Positions 32,713-41,217 of a stretch of 42,177 nucleotides of DNA are shown here, in pieces. The position numbers were made by a program, and so were the translations under genes. The notes below the pieces were generated by a model that was not told the origin of the DNA, ran no database searches, and worked only from the letters and a program-made list of their open reading frames with translations. This DNA comes from Rhodothermales bacterium. GTDB taxonomy: Bacteria; Bacteroidota; Rhodothermia; Rhodothermales; BA12. Where the stretch lies: contig JACSSA010000107.1 of NCBI GenBank assembly GCA_014879465.1, positions 1-42,177 on the forward strand, written 5' to 3'. Within the stretch, counting starts at the first letter, position 1. Every line of letters starts with the position of its first letter.

Positions 32713-33288
32713 TCACCGGCGCATCGGTGCGGTGCGGACACGCGCGGCGTCGGCGCTTGTGAGCGGGGTGATCGGCAGGTAGAAGCGCCCGTTCGTGACC
32801 GTTGCCGTGCACGTCTCGGCGAAGCCGCCGCAGTTCGCGTCGGTATCGGTAAACGCAAACGTGCCCGCCACCGACTTCCCTTTGGTGTAGTGCGTGACGA
32901 CGATCTCGCCCGTCGTGGCCGAGGCGTAGGTGCGAAACGTGTCGTTTCGGACCACCGAGTACGCGCCTTCGTTTTCGTTCAACGCATCCAAGGCGTAGTG
33001 CCCCTTGCCGGAAAGCGCCCCGATCATCAGCACGATCTGGCGCTGTTCGCCGCAGGTGCCGAGCGGGTTGGCGCAGGTGTCGCCCGTGATGAACAGAAGA
33101 GGGGAGGCACCGCTTTCGAAGATCAACGCGCCCGAAACCGGCGGCTCGAACGCTTGGCCGTTCACGGTAGCCGAGAACGTGCCCAGCGACAGGTCAGACG
33201 GCCCGTCGTTGGCGTCGTTGGCATCACACGACGTCAGCGCGGCCGCGGCGGTTGCGGCGAGGAGGAACGAGCAGAGGCGATTGGGCAT
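32713..33288 (-). CDS. Small lipoprotein, DUF6252-like
   Basis: A 191-residue predicted lipoprotein: a hydrophobic leader ends AALTSC with Cys21 as anchor, followed by an Asp/Asn-rich linker (DANDANDGPSD). The mature part starts with a strand reading GTFSATVNGQAFEPPVSGAL, then ICMIGALSGKGHYAL-like text (actual residues VLMIGALSGKGHYALDA) and GTFAFTDTDANCGG. This resembles DUF6252-type beta-rich lipoproteins of Bacteroidota. Four cysteines in the body (two pairs: TCANPLGTC, NCGGFAETC) may form disulfides. Function is unknown. An in-frame ATG four codons upstream (33300) is possible. Divergent from the M28 peptidase. Confidence 0.75.
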   Translation of the reverse strand: MPNRLCSFLLAATAAAALTSCDANDANDGPSDLSLGTFSATVNGQAFEPPVSGALIFESGASPLLFITGDTCANPLGTCGEQRQIVLMIGALSGKGHYALDALNENEGAYSVVRNDTFRTYASATTGEIVVTHYTKGKSVAGTFAFTDTDANCGGFAETCTATVTNGRFYLPITPLTSADAARVRTAPMRR

Positions 33289-33380
33289 GAATGCACACAT
33301 CAAGATGTCGAGAACGTACGCCACGGCAGCGGATGTTCGCAATCCCTTTTTTCGGGACGGTTTAGACGAGGGGCGTGTGC

Positions 33381-33390
33381 TATCTTTTTG
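33381..33390 (+). promoter_or_regulatory. TATCTTTTTG box upstream of the M28 peptidase gene
   Basis: Good match to TAnnTTTG-like elements, 35 bases before the ATG; a GGTTTAG stretch about 20 bases further upstream could be the -33 part. Confidence 0.45.
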
Positions 33391-33415
33391 GCTTCGACCT
33401 TCTCCCCTTCGCCCG

Positions 33416-35080
33416 ATGCGACTGCTTCCTGCCCTTGCCTTGTCCTCGCTGCTGCTTGCGCCCGAAGCGTTGGCCCAGAACCGTCCACGCACCCGGACGC
33501 CGCGCCCGACTCCGACGGCGGCACCCGCGCCGCGCGTTGTGCCGCCCATCGACGCGTGGCTGTACGACGAGGCGATGAACCGCTCGCAGGTGATGCAGCA
33601 CGTCTCGACGCTCACCGACGTGTACGGCCCGCGCCTCACGGGCAGCCCGAACCTCCGCGCTGCCGGGGAATGGGCGCTCCAGACGATGACTGGCTGGGGC
33701 CTCACCAACCCGATGCGCGCGGCGTGGGACTGGGGCCGTCCGGGCTGGACGAACGAATACCTCGCCGCCCACATGACCGCGCCGTCGCCGATGCCGCTGG
33801 TGGCCGAAGTGCTCGGCTGGACGCCCTCGACGCCCGGCGCGGTGAGCGGAAAGGTGGTGCAACTCGTCGCGCCCGTTCGTCCGTCCGAGGAGCGGTTCGC
33901 GGCGTGGGAAGACTCGGTGCGGCAGGTGGTGGCCGGGGCCATCGTGCTCGTCGGGCAGCCCGGCGTGACGCAGGGCCAGACGCCGCCGGGTTACACGCAG
34001 CGCATCGCCGACGACGTGGCGCGGCAGCGTTTTGCTCTCAGCCCCGACGACCAGAACCTCCGCCCCGAGCGGGCCGGTGTGGTGCCTGCGCCGATGCCGA
34101 GGCCTACGCCGCTGGGGGTTAGCCCCGCCGATATCGAGACGCGCTTGAACGCGCTGCTCAAGTCCGCCGGAGCGCTCGTGCGCGTCAACCCGGCGGGCAT
34201 GGAGAACGGACTCATCCGCGCCTTCAGCAACCGGTCGTTCGATCCCAACGACGTCGTGCCGACGGTCGTGCTGCGCGACGAAGACTTCGGGCGGATGGTG
34301 CGGCTTCTGCGCCGGGGGCAGGCGGTGGAGGCCACGTTCGACATCCGCAACACCCAGTACCCCGTTGCGCCCGAGCACAACTACCTCGCCGAGATTCCGG
34401 GTACCACGCCGGGCGAGGTTGTGATGCTGGGCGGCCACCTCGACTCGTGGCATTCGGCCACCGGTGCCACCGACAACGCGGCGGGCAGCGCGGTGATGAT
34501 GGAGGCGGCTCGGATGCTGGCGAAGTACTACCACGATACCGGCACGCATCCGCGCCGCACGATCCGCGTGGCGCTCTGGACGGGCGAAGAGCAGGGTCTG
34601 CTTGGCAGCCGCGCCTACGTCGAGCAGACGTTCGGGTCGTTCGAAAGCCCCAAGCAGCCCGCCTTCGACGGCTTCAACGGCTACTTCAACGTGGACTCGG
34701 GCACCGGGCGGCTTCGCGGAGCGCAGGTGTTTGGGCCGGTGGAAGCCGCGCAGCGCCTCGGGCAGTACCTCTCGCCGCTCGACAGCCTCGGCGTGGCCGG
34801 CGCGCGTCCCACGTTCAGCCGTAGCATCGGCGGCAGCGACCACACGTCGTTCAACAACGCAGGCCTGCCCGGCATCTCGATGGGGCAAGACCCGATCGCG
34901 TACTTCACCACGACGTGGCACACCAACGTGGACACTTACGAGCGCATCTTGGAGAAAGACATGCAGCAGGCCGCGCTGACCGTGGCCTTGGCCGTGCATC
35001 GCCTCGCCAACGAGACGGAGCGTTTGCCGCGCTTCGCCGCCGACGAGATGCCTGCCGTCCCGCCTGCGTTCCGCCGGTAA
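33416..35080 (+). CDS. Secreted M28-family zinc aminopeptidase
   Basis: A 554-residue exported metallopeptidase. The signal peptide is residues 1-20 (ending EALA before QNR), followed by a Pro/Arg/Thr-rich linker (21-42). A PA-like insert spans about 135-300. The two-zinc site is intact: His341 and Asp343 in GGHLDSW, the Asp in GATDNAAGS, Glu391-Glu392 in TGEEQGLLG, Asp427 in NVDSGTG and His502 in TTWHTNVDTYE. It should remove N-terminal residues from peptides in the periplasm or outside the cell, in keeping with the S9 peptidase upstream. The ATG is set at MRLLPALAL because it begins the signal peptide and fits the promoter box. Confidence 0.94.
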   Translation: MRLLPALALSSLLLAPEALAQNRPRTRTPRPTPTAAPAPRVVPPIDAWLYDEAMNRSQVMQHVSTLTDVYGPRLTGSPNLRAAGEWALQTMTGWGLTNPMRAAWDWGRPGWTNEYLAAHMTAPSPMPLVAEVLGWTPSTPGAVSGKVVQLVAPVRPSEERFAAWEDSVRQVVAGAIVLVGQPGVTQGQTPPGYTQRIADDVARQRFALSPDDQNLRPERAGVVPAPMPRPTPLGVSPADIETRLNALLKSAGALVRVNPAGMENGLIRAFSNRSFDPNDVVPTVVLRDEDFGRMVRLLRRGQAVEATFDIRNTQYPVAPEHNYLAEIPGTTPGEVVMLGGHLDSWHSATGATDNAAGSAVMMEAARMLAKYYHDTGTHPRRTIRVALWTGEEQGLLGSRAYVEQTFGSFESPKQPAFDGFNGYFNVDSGTGRLRGAQVFGPVEAAQRLGQYLSPLDSLGVAGARPTFSRSIGGSDHTSFNNAGLPGISMGQDPIAYFTTTWHTNVDTYERILEKDMQQAALTVALAVHRLANETERLPRFAADEMPAVPPAFRR

Positions 35081-35088
35081 GGGTGCCG

Positions 35089-35126
35089 CACCCTGTCAGG
35101 GTCCCGCCGACCCTGGCAGGGTGTTT
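35089..35126. terminator. Bidirectional terminator hairpin of nested palindromes
   Basis: A 15-bp stem (35089-35103 with 35109-35123, one G-U pair) and a 5-base loop, followed by TTT, fill the 50-bp gap between convergent stops. Each arm itself contains a CCCTGnCAGGG palindrome. Confidence 0.75.
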
Positions 35127-35130
35127 GCGT

Positions 35131-36345
35131 TCAGCGCCAGCGCCATAGGATGCCAAACTCGGGCGATCCGGACATTACTTCGACGCCCGCCATAAGCACC
35201 GCCGGGCCGACGTTCTGCGCGCCGCCCACGGTGAGCAGCCACCGGCTCGCGTCGCGGTCGGAGTCGTAGGTGTAGGCGCGGTTGCGGTCGGTGAAGCGCA
35301 TGCCGGTGCCGACCATCGGCATCACCGGAAACGAGCCGAGGCGTCGGTAGCCGACGGCCTTCACGTCCACACGTTCCACGCCACCGGTCATGCCCAGCGC
35401 CGCGAGATTGGTGCTGGCTTGAAGCATCAGCCCGCCGTTGGCGCGTGCATAGCCCGCGGTCGCGCCGAGGGGCGTGTCGCCGGTGCCGTAGAGGCCCGCC
35501 GCGCCGCCCCAGTACGCCGCTGCGCCCACGCCCACCGCCGTCGCAAGGGCGTAGCCGAGCAGCTCGCCGCGCTCGTCGTCATCGTCGTAGCGGTCGTACA
35601 CGTTGTGCATCCAGGCGGCGTAGTACGCAAGGTCGAGGGCGCGATCGACGGTGTAGACGGTGAGCCAAAGGTCGCGGCGGGAGGCTTCGCGCGAGGCGAT
35701 GCGTTCCTTGCGGCGCACCTCGTCGCGCCCGACGGTGCTGCTGCCGGAGGTGCGCGGCGGCATTTTGTCGGCGGGGACGGTGAAGACGGCGCGGGTGAGC
35801 GTGAGGTTGGAGAGGGTGAAACCCTCGGAGAGGATGCGGCGGGCCTGCGCCTCATCCAGCCCGTCGAACACCCGAGCAAGCGGCGCGGCGAGTCGGTCGG
35901 TATAGACGTCGTCGGCAGCCAAGCGGGTGGAATCGGCGGCGTAGGTGAACGTGGCCACTTTGCGGCGGCCCTGCATGACGTCGGCGCGGACGGAAAACGA
36001 CACGAGGCGCAGGCCGTCGGGCATCTCCGCGATGGGCACGCGGCGGCCGCGCAGGATGCCCGTGGTGCCGGGCGTCCACCGCACGGCGAGGTCAAGGTTG
36101 ACCGTGCGGGCACCGGCGGGCACGAAGCGGTAGCCGAGCGTGAGCGAATCCACGGTGGGCAGCGCCGCAAAGCCGTGTATCTGGCGGGACGTGAGCGTCC
36201 GCTGGCTGTCGGGCCACCGCATCAGCACCGTGCGGCCTTCCACGGTTCGGGCAGGGGCGGCGGTTTCCATGGGCGCTTCCTTCTGGGCAAACGCCGCAAC
36301 GGGCAGCGCAAGGGCAAGGGCAAGCAGAGCAGGACGGATGAGCAT
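35131..36345 (-). CDS. Exported protein of unknown function
   Basis: A 404-residue protein with a Sec signal peptide (1-19, ending VAAFA before QKE). The first 230 residues of the mature part look like beta-rich text with lipid- or envelope-style strands (RTVNLDLAVRWTPGTTGI, FTLSNLTLTRAVFTVPAD). Around 255-300 is an acidic/aromatic region with HNVYDRYDDDDERGE. The end has Gly-rich alternating strands and finishes FGILWRWR, a terminal pattern sometimes seen in outer-membrane proteins. No catalytic motif or known family is recognised. The ATG at MLIRPALLAL is chosen as the signal-peptide start; the longer frame upstream runs through promoter-like sequence. Confidence 0.75.
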   Translation of the reverse strand: MLIRPALLALALALPVAAFAQKEAPMETAAPARTVEGRTVLMRWPDSQRTLTSRQIHGFAALPTVDSLTLGYRFVPAGARTVNLDLAVRWTPGTTGILRGRRVPIAEMPDGLRLVSFSVRADVMQGRRKVATFTYAADSTRLAADDVYTDRLAAPLARVFDGLDEAQARRILSEGFTLSNLTLTRAVFTVPADKMPPRTSGSSTVGRDEVRRKERIASREASRRDLWLTVYTVDRALDLAYYAAWMHNVYDRYDDDDERGELLGYALATAVGVGAAAYWGGAAGLYGTGDTPLGATAGYARANGGLMLQASTNLAALGMTGGVERVDVKAVGYRRLGSFPVMPMVGTGMRFTDRNRAYTYDSDRDASRWLLTVGGAQNVGPAVLMAGVEVMSGSPEFGILWRWR

Positions 36346-36406
36346 CGGGGCAGACGGTTCGTTGAAAGCGGACGGCTGCGCCGTCGAAGGGCAAACACCG
36401 TGCAAA

Positions 36407-36425
36407 ACGACTTTCGGAAAGTCGT
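36407..36425. promoter_or_regulatory. Perfect 9-bp inverted repeat upstream of the unknown exported gene
   Basis: ACGACTTTC and GAAAGTCGT around a single base, 62-80 bases upstream of the minus-strand start. On the minus strand it is followed by TTTTGC, so it may be an operator or a leader attenuator. A second small dyad (GACGGC-TGC-GCCGTC, 36371-36385) lies between it and the gene. Confidence 0.45.
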
Positions 36426-36590
36426 CCATGGCTGACAAGGTATTGTGTTTTAGATGCTTGTGCCGAAGGAGTAACACACAGCAGCAAGCGTCGGTTGCTT
36501 GCCGTTGCCGCCGATGGTGGACATGCGCTGTGCTGAACCGTCTACGGCAGCGCACACCCGAAGCCGTATGCAGAGTCGCCCGCGTGCGGC

Positions 36591-36597
36591 TATCTTA
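36591..36597 (+). promoter_or_regulatory. TATCTTA box upstream of the SpoIIM-like gene
   Basis: Lies 27 bases before the ATG of the first gene in the plus-strand membrane cluster and is one of the recurring boxes. Confidence 0.35.
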
Positions 36598-36617
36598 TCG
36601 CCCTCGCCCGACGATTG

Positions 36618-37592
36618 ATGCGCGAAACCGCCTTTCTCCACCAGAATGCCGACCGCTGGCGTCGCCTCGAAGCCCTCCTTGACGAGCCGAAGGGCGGCGA
36701 CGTGGACGCGCTCGCCGCGGCGTTCGTCGAGACCACCGACGATCTCGCCTACGCCCGAACCTTCTACCCCGGCGGCAAAACCGAGGCGTACCTGAACACG
36801 CTCACCGCCGACGTGCAACGCCGTCTCTACCGGACGCGGCGCGAAGAGCGCGGGCGCATCAAGCAGTTCTTTGCGGTGGACGTGCCGCTCGCCGTCTACG
36901 AAGCCCGCTACCACTTGCTGATCTCGCTGGCGCTGTTCTTGGTGGCCGTCGCCATCGGCGTGGCCTCGCAACTGGGCGATGCGCAGTACGCCCGGTCGTT
37001 TCTCGGCGACGGCTACGTCGATATGACCATCGACAACATCCGCGAGGGCCGCCCCTTCGACGTGTACGCCAGCGAAAAGCCGGTGCCGATGTTTGTGGAG
37101 ATCACCGTCAACAACGTCAAGGTGGCGCTGCGGATGGTGGCCGCCGGGCTGCTCACGCCGGTTGTGGTGGGCATTATGCTGTTCGTCAACGGCATTATGC
37201 TGGGCACCTTCCACACCTTGTTCGCGCAGCACGGACTGCTCGGCGCGTCGTTTTTGGCCGTCTGGCTGCACGGTACGCTCGAACTGTCGATGATCGTGAT
37301 CGCGGGCGGGGCGGGCATCACGCTCGGCAGCGGCTGGCTCTTCCCCGGCACGCTTCCGCGCGGTGTTGCGTTTCGGCGAGCCGCCCGGCGGGCGCTCTAC
37401 CTCGCCGTCGCGGTCGTGCCGATCCTCGTCGTCGCGGGGTTTATCGAGGGGTTCGTCACGCGCCACTACCGGATGCCGCTCTGGATCAACGCGCTGATTT
37501 TGGCGGCGAGCGCGGCCTATGTGGTGGGTTATTTTGTCTGGCTCCCCCGCCGCCGTGTGCGGCAAGGCCTCGCCCTCGAAACCCTTGCCTGA
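36618..37592 (+). CDS. Stage II sporulation protein M (SpoIIM)-like membrane protein
   Basis: A 324-residue membrane protein. A soluble N-terminal region (1-95) has the usual DRWRRLEALLDE and DLAYARTFYPGGKTEAYLNTL text. It is followed by five or so helices, with the conserved GIMLFVNGIMLGTFHTLF and WLHGTLELSMIVIAGGAGI. The name is historical: non-sporulating Bacteroidota carry these beside MoxR clusters. The ATG is one codon after a TTG; the ATG is used. First gene of a plus-strand run; the next gene starts 4 bp after its stop. The RDD-family gene often next to it elsewhere is not present here. Confidence 0.88.
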   Translation: MRETAFLHQNADRWRRLEALLDEPKGGDVDALAAAFVETTDDLAYARTFYPGGKTEAYLNTLTADVQRRLYRTRREERGRIKQFFAVDVPLAVYEARYHLLISLALFLVAVAIGVASQLGDAQYARSFLGDGYVDMTIDNIREGRPFDVYASEKPVPMFVEITVNNVKVALRMVAAGLLTPVVVGIMLFVNGIMLGTFHTLFAQHGLLGASFLAVWLHGTLELSMIVIAGGAGITLGSGWLFPGTLPRGVAFRRAARRALYLAVAVVPILVVAGFIEGFVTRHYRMPLWINALILAASAAYVVGYFVWLPRRRVRQGLALETLA

Positions 37593-37596
37593 TCCG

Positions 37597-38865
37597 ATGC
37601 CAACTGCCGTCAACCTCCGCGTCGCCCGTCGTCCACTCGACACCCTCAGCGTAGTGTTTTCGATGCTGCGCGCGGGCATTCGCCCGTTGCTCGTCGCGGT
37701 GTTCAAGTACGCCGGGTTGCCTGCGCTCATCGGCGGGGCGGGCGTTGGCGCGTTCTACGGAGGGTTCTTCGCCGCCACCGCGCAGGTCGAATCCGGCGAC
37801 TTCTCGTCGTTAGGCTGGGGCGAAGGCGTCGGGGCGGTCGTCGGGTTTCTCGGCCTCTACGCGGCCTACACCGTCTCGATGCTGCTCGCGGCGGCGTGGA
37901 CGCGCTGCCTCGCCGATGGCGAGCCGTCCGATCCCGACGCGCTGTGGGACGAGGCCCGCCCACACCTCGGCCCGATGCTGCGGCTGTGGCTGCTGTTGTT
38001 CGCTCTTGGATTGGGGGCGATGACGATTTTCCTTGCCATCCTTGGGCTTTTTGCCTCGGCCTCGTCGGCTGGGATTGCGCTCTTTTTCTTCTTTCTGGCG
38101 TTTCCGGTGCTGCTCGTGCTCGCCTTCTTGATCTCGCCGGTCGTGATGATGACCGCGCAGGTGATGCTGGCCGAGAACCTCAATGCCCACGACACGCTGC
38201 GACGGGCGTGGGACCTGCTTGCCGGGGCACGCGGGGGCGCGGGCGTGCTCGTGTTCGTCGTGTCGCTGATCGTGTCGATGGTGGGCTACGCGTTGATGAT
38301 TCCGCTCTACGGCCTGTTCATCGTCGCGATGGTGTGGGGCGGGGCCGACGACCTGTTCGCCTCGATGGAGAAGATGGGCTACGCACTGGGTTTTGTGATA
38401 TCGGCCGTCGCCCTGATTCCCCGACTTCTGTATTTCCTCGCCGCAGGGGCGCTCTACTATGCCCGGATCGAGGCGACGGAACACGTCGGATTCACCCGCG
38501 AAGTCGGCTCGCTGATGGCCGCGTTCCCCGATGCGCCGGCGAGCAGCCCGCCGCCGCTGCCTGGATCGGCCTACGCCGAGTCGCCGCCGTTCCCCAACGA
38601 TGCCCCATCGGCTCCAACCGTGGCCCCCACACTTACCGACGAGGCGTTCTTCGCGTGGACGGAGCCGGAACCGTCGCCCGAGCCGCCCTCCGACGAGTCG
38701 CCGTTTGCGCCGCCGTCGGAACCGTCGCCCGAGCCGCCCTCCGACGAATCGCCGTTTGCGCCGCCGTCAGCAGAGCCACCGGCTCCGCCCGTCCATTCGT
38801 CGCCCGACACGTTCGATCGTTGGCGCGGCCCCCGTCCCGAATCGCCCCCCGCCGATGCGTCCTGA
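37597..38865 (+). CDS. Multi-pass membrane protein with Pro/Ser/Glu-rich C-terminal tail (unknown)
   Basis: A 422-residue protein. After a short basic start, about six hydrophobic segments run from residue 30 to about 290 (for example IALFFFFLAFPVLLVLAFLI and GAGVLVFVVSLIVSMVGYAL). LAENLNAHDTLRRAWDLL recalls the cytoplasmic helix of DUF975/glycerophosphodiesterase-type membrane domains, but I do not claim a family. The tail (about 305-422) is disordered-looking and includes an exact 17-residue tandem repeat, EPSPEPPSDESPFAPPS. It is fixed in the cluster between SpoIIM-like (4-bp gap) and DUF4129 genes (11-bp overlap). Confidence 0.8.
   Translation: MPTAVNLRVARRPLDTLSVVFSMLRAGIRPLLVAVFKYAGLPALIGGAGVGAFYGGFFAATAQVESGDFSSLGWGEGVGAVVGFLGLYAAYTVSMLLAAAWTRCLADGEPSDPDALWDEARPHLGPMLRLWLLLFALGLGAMTIFLAILGLFASASSAGIALFFFFLAFPVLLVLAFLISPVVMMTAQVMLAENLNAHDTLRRAWDLLAGARGGAGVLVFVVSLIVSMVGYALMIPLYGLFIVAMVWGGADDLFASMEKMGYALGFVISAVALIPRLLYFLAAGALYYARIEATEHVGFTREVGSLMAAFPDAPASSPPPLPGSAYAESPPFPNDAPSAPTVAPTLTDEAFFAWTEPEPSPEPPSDESPFAPPSEPSPEPPSDESPFAPPSAEPPAPPVHSSPDTFDRWRGPRPESPPADAS
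38668..38769 (+). repeat. Two tandem 51-bp copies in the tail-coding region
   Basis: Copies at 38668-38718 and 38719-38769 differ at two wobble bases only and encode the same 17 residues. In-frame unit length means copy number can vary without breaking the protein. Confidence 0.9.
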
Positions 38866-39676
38866 TCGCCGCATGGTCTTGGTGTTGGCGCTGGCGGCCG
38901 TCGGTGGGATCCTGGCGCGCGCACAGCCCGCCTCGCCGCCGCCTGCCGCACCGCCGCCTATGGAACGGCCCGTGCCGCCGCTGGAGCGCGAGAACGCGTC
39001 GCCGCCGGTGACAAGGCCCGCGGACGATCCGCTGGCGGTGTACCGCGACGACCGCGCCTACCAATACCGCGAAAACCCGCGTTCGGAGAGCATCCTCCAG
39101 CGAATGTGGCGTTCGTTCGTGCGGACGATTTACAGGTGGCTCAACCGCGCCACATGGGACGAGCGCTACTGGCGCATCACGGTGGGGGTGCTGCTGGTGA
39201 TCGCCATCTTCTTCGTCGCCCGCCTCTTCGCCCGCTACGGTGCCGGCACGCTTTTCAAACGCGAAGGCCGCCGCGATGCTGCCGATGCCGATGCCCTTCC
39301 CGAACGCCTCGACACGCTCAGCCTTGACGCGTGGCTCCGCGAGGCCGTGGCCAGCGGGGACATGCGCCGTGCCGTTCGCGCCGTCTACCTCCGCACGCTC
39401 CGCGACCTCACCGAGCGCCGCCTGATCGTCTACCGCCCGAAAACGACCAACGCCGACTACCTGCGTGCCCTGCCGTCCGAGGTGGCCGCCGCGCTTGCGC
39501 CGCTGGCCCGGCGCTTCGAGGAAGTCTGGTACGGCGACTACCCACCGCGTCCGTCCGACGCCGACGATGCGCAGCGCCACGAAGCCGCCGTCCGGAACGC
39601 TTCCAGCACCGCCAAACCGACGCCCAGCGCGGCCGCACCTCAGCCCGAACCGATGGAGGTGACCGACGATGCGTAG
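38855..39676 (+). CDS. DUF4129-domain membrane protein
   Basis: A 273-residue protein with an N-terminal signal or anchor (about 7-24), a Pro-rich periplasmic segment, one membrane helix (about 107-127, VGVLLVIAIFFVARLFA) and a cytoplasmic DUF4129 domain (about 150-235). The domain has TLSLDAWLREAVASGDMRRAVRAVYLRTL, LTERRLIVYRPKTTNADYL and FEEVWYGDYPP. The domain is regularly found in MoxR/DUF58 clusters. Its start overlaps the previous gene by 11 bp and its stop overlaps the next start by 8 bp, implying coupled translation. An ATG six codons downstream is an alternative. Confidence 0.87.
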   Translation: MRPDRRMVLVLALAAVGGILARAQPASPPPAAPPPMERPVPPLERENASPPVTRPADDPLAVYRDDRAYQYRENPRSESILQRMWRSFVRTIYRWLNRATWDERYWRITVGVLLVIAIFFVARLFARYGAGTLFKREGRRDAADADALPERLDTLSLDAWLREAVASGDMRRAVRAVYLRTLRDLTERRLIVYRPKTTNADYLRALPSEVAAALAPLARRFEEVWYGDYPPRPSDADDAQRHEAAVRNASSTAKPTPSAAAPQPEPMEVTDDA

Positions 39677-41165
39677 CCGAGGCTACACGCTGTTCCTCGT
39701 CGTCTGCACCGTCTTGCTCGTGGGCGTGCTGCTGGCCCGCTCGCGCCCGCTCGACTGGCAGTTGAAGATGCGCGACGACGATACCGCGCCGTTCGACACG
39801 AAGCTCTTGGCCGAGACGCTGCCCGCATTTCTGCCGGGCCGGACGGTCGTGCGCACCGATGCGCCGCTCTCCGAACTGCTCGACACGCTTCGCGCGCCCG
39901 CAACCGTTGTGATCGCCACGCCCACCTACACGCCCGTGCCCGCCACGCTGCACCGGATGCTTGCGTTTGTGCGCCGGGGCGGGACGGTGCTGCTCGTCGC
40001 CGAAACCGTGGGAGGCGCGGTGCACGATTCGCTCGGGCTTCGGGCGCGGGATTACGACGGCGGCAATCCGCTGAACGACGACGATTCGTTGCGGGTGATT
40101 GTGGGAACGGACACGCTCGCGGTGCCTCGAACTCTTGCCGGTGGCGCGGTCGAACGCTACGATCCGGAGACGTACACCGCCTACGACGACAGCCTTGCCA
40201 AAGCCCGCGACGGTGAGGACGCCGATTCCGAGTTCGAGTCTGAATCCGACACCATCGTGTATGCGCCGGCGAAGATGTTTGCCTCGGCCATCGGGGAGTT
40301 TCCCGACTGGTTTGAGAGTTTCTTTGGCGGCGACGACTCGCTCCGCGAAGCTCGGCGGAAGTGGGAGAACGGACACTACGAGCCGGTGAAGTACGACGAG
40401 GCGCGGTACGTCACCGATCCCGCCTACCGCGATTCGGTCGATCTCGCCGACTCGCTCCGCGCCGACTCGGCGTATTACGTCCGCCAGCAGACGCCGTACG
40501 CCCCCGCCGTGCCCGATACGGCGGCGCTGGGTGTGCGCGTGCCGCTCGGAGGCGGCCAGCTCGTACTCTTCGCCGCGCCGAGGCTGCTCACCAACTACGG
40601 CTTGCTGCATGCCGACGGCGACCGCATCTTGCCCGGATTCCTCGCCTACGCCAACTCCGAGGGGTCGGTGGTCTGGGCGCGTGGAGAGACGCCGCAAACG
40701 TTCACCGAACAAGGGCCGCTGTCCTTCGTCCTTGGTCACCCGGCGTTTCGCCCGGCGTGGCGTACGGCGCTCGTGGCCGTATTCTTGGCGATGGCGTTCC
40801 GGCTGCGGCGGCGGCAGCGCGTCATCCCCGTCGTGCAGAAGCCTAAGAACGAGACCGTCCGCTTTGCCCGCGTTGTCAGCCGCCTCTACTACCTGCGCGG
40901 CGACCATGCGCAGATGGGGCGGACGCTCCGCCGCCAGTTCTTCGCCTACGCCCGCGACACCCTCGGCGTGGCCGTGCCTCCCGACGACGAGCGGTTCGTC
41001 GACACCGTGGCCGCTCGCGCCAACGCTTCGCCCGACACCGTGCGCGATCTGCTGCGTCGCCTCGATGCCATCCCCGACGACGACCGGATGTCGCCGCGCG
41101 ACCTGCTCACGCTCGCCCGCGACCTCGACGCCTTCTACGCCGCCAGCCCGCGTGGCAAACCGTAG
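39669..41165 (+). CDS. DUF4350-domain membrane protein
   Basis: A 498-residue protein. The N-terminal helix (7-24) is followed by a large exported part: VPATLHRMLAFVRRGGTVLLVAE (about 89-111) and the later GGGQLVLFAAPRLLTNYGL with GSVVWARGE are the expected DUF4350 strands. A second helix (about 360-377) leads into a basic cytoplasmic end with RVVSRLYYLRGDHAQMGRTLRRQF and SPDTVRDLLRRLDAIPDD. A long acidic insert (about 175-285, rich in Asp, Glu, Tyr) extends the exported part. It is placed between DUF4129 and MoxR genes, the normal order in this cluster type. Confidence 0.86.
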   Translation: MRSRGYTLFLVVCTVLLVGVLLARSRPLDWQLKMRDDDTAPFDTKLLAETLPAFLPGRTVVRTDAPLSELLDTLRAPATVVIATPTYTPVPATLHRMLAFVRRGGTVLLVAETVGGAVHDSLGLRARDYDGGNPLNDDDSLRVIVGTDTLAVPRTLAGGAVERYDPETYTAYDDSLAKARDGEDADSEFESESDTIVYAPAKMFASAIGEFPDWFESFFGGDDSLREARRKWENGHYEPVKYDEARYVTDPAYRDSVDLADSLRADSAYYVRQQTPYAPAVPDTAALGVRVPLGGGQLVLFAAPRLLTNYGLLHADGDRILPGFLAYANSEGSVVWARGETPQTFTEQGPLSFVLGHPAFRPAWRTALVAVFLAMAFRLRRRQRVIPVVQKPKNETVRFARVVSRLYYLRGDHAQMGRTLRRQFFAYARDTLGVAVPPDDERFVDTVAARANASPDTVRDLLRRLDAIPDDDRMSPRDLLTLARDLDAFYAASPRGKP

Positions 41166-41217
41166 CGTCGAGCGTTTTGCCCCGATCTTAGCCCATAGCC
41201 CAACGTCCTCTTCACCG

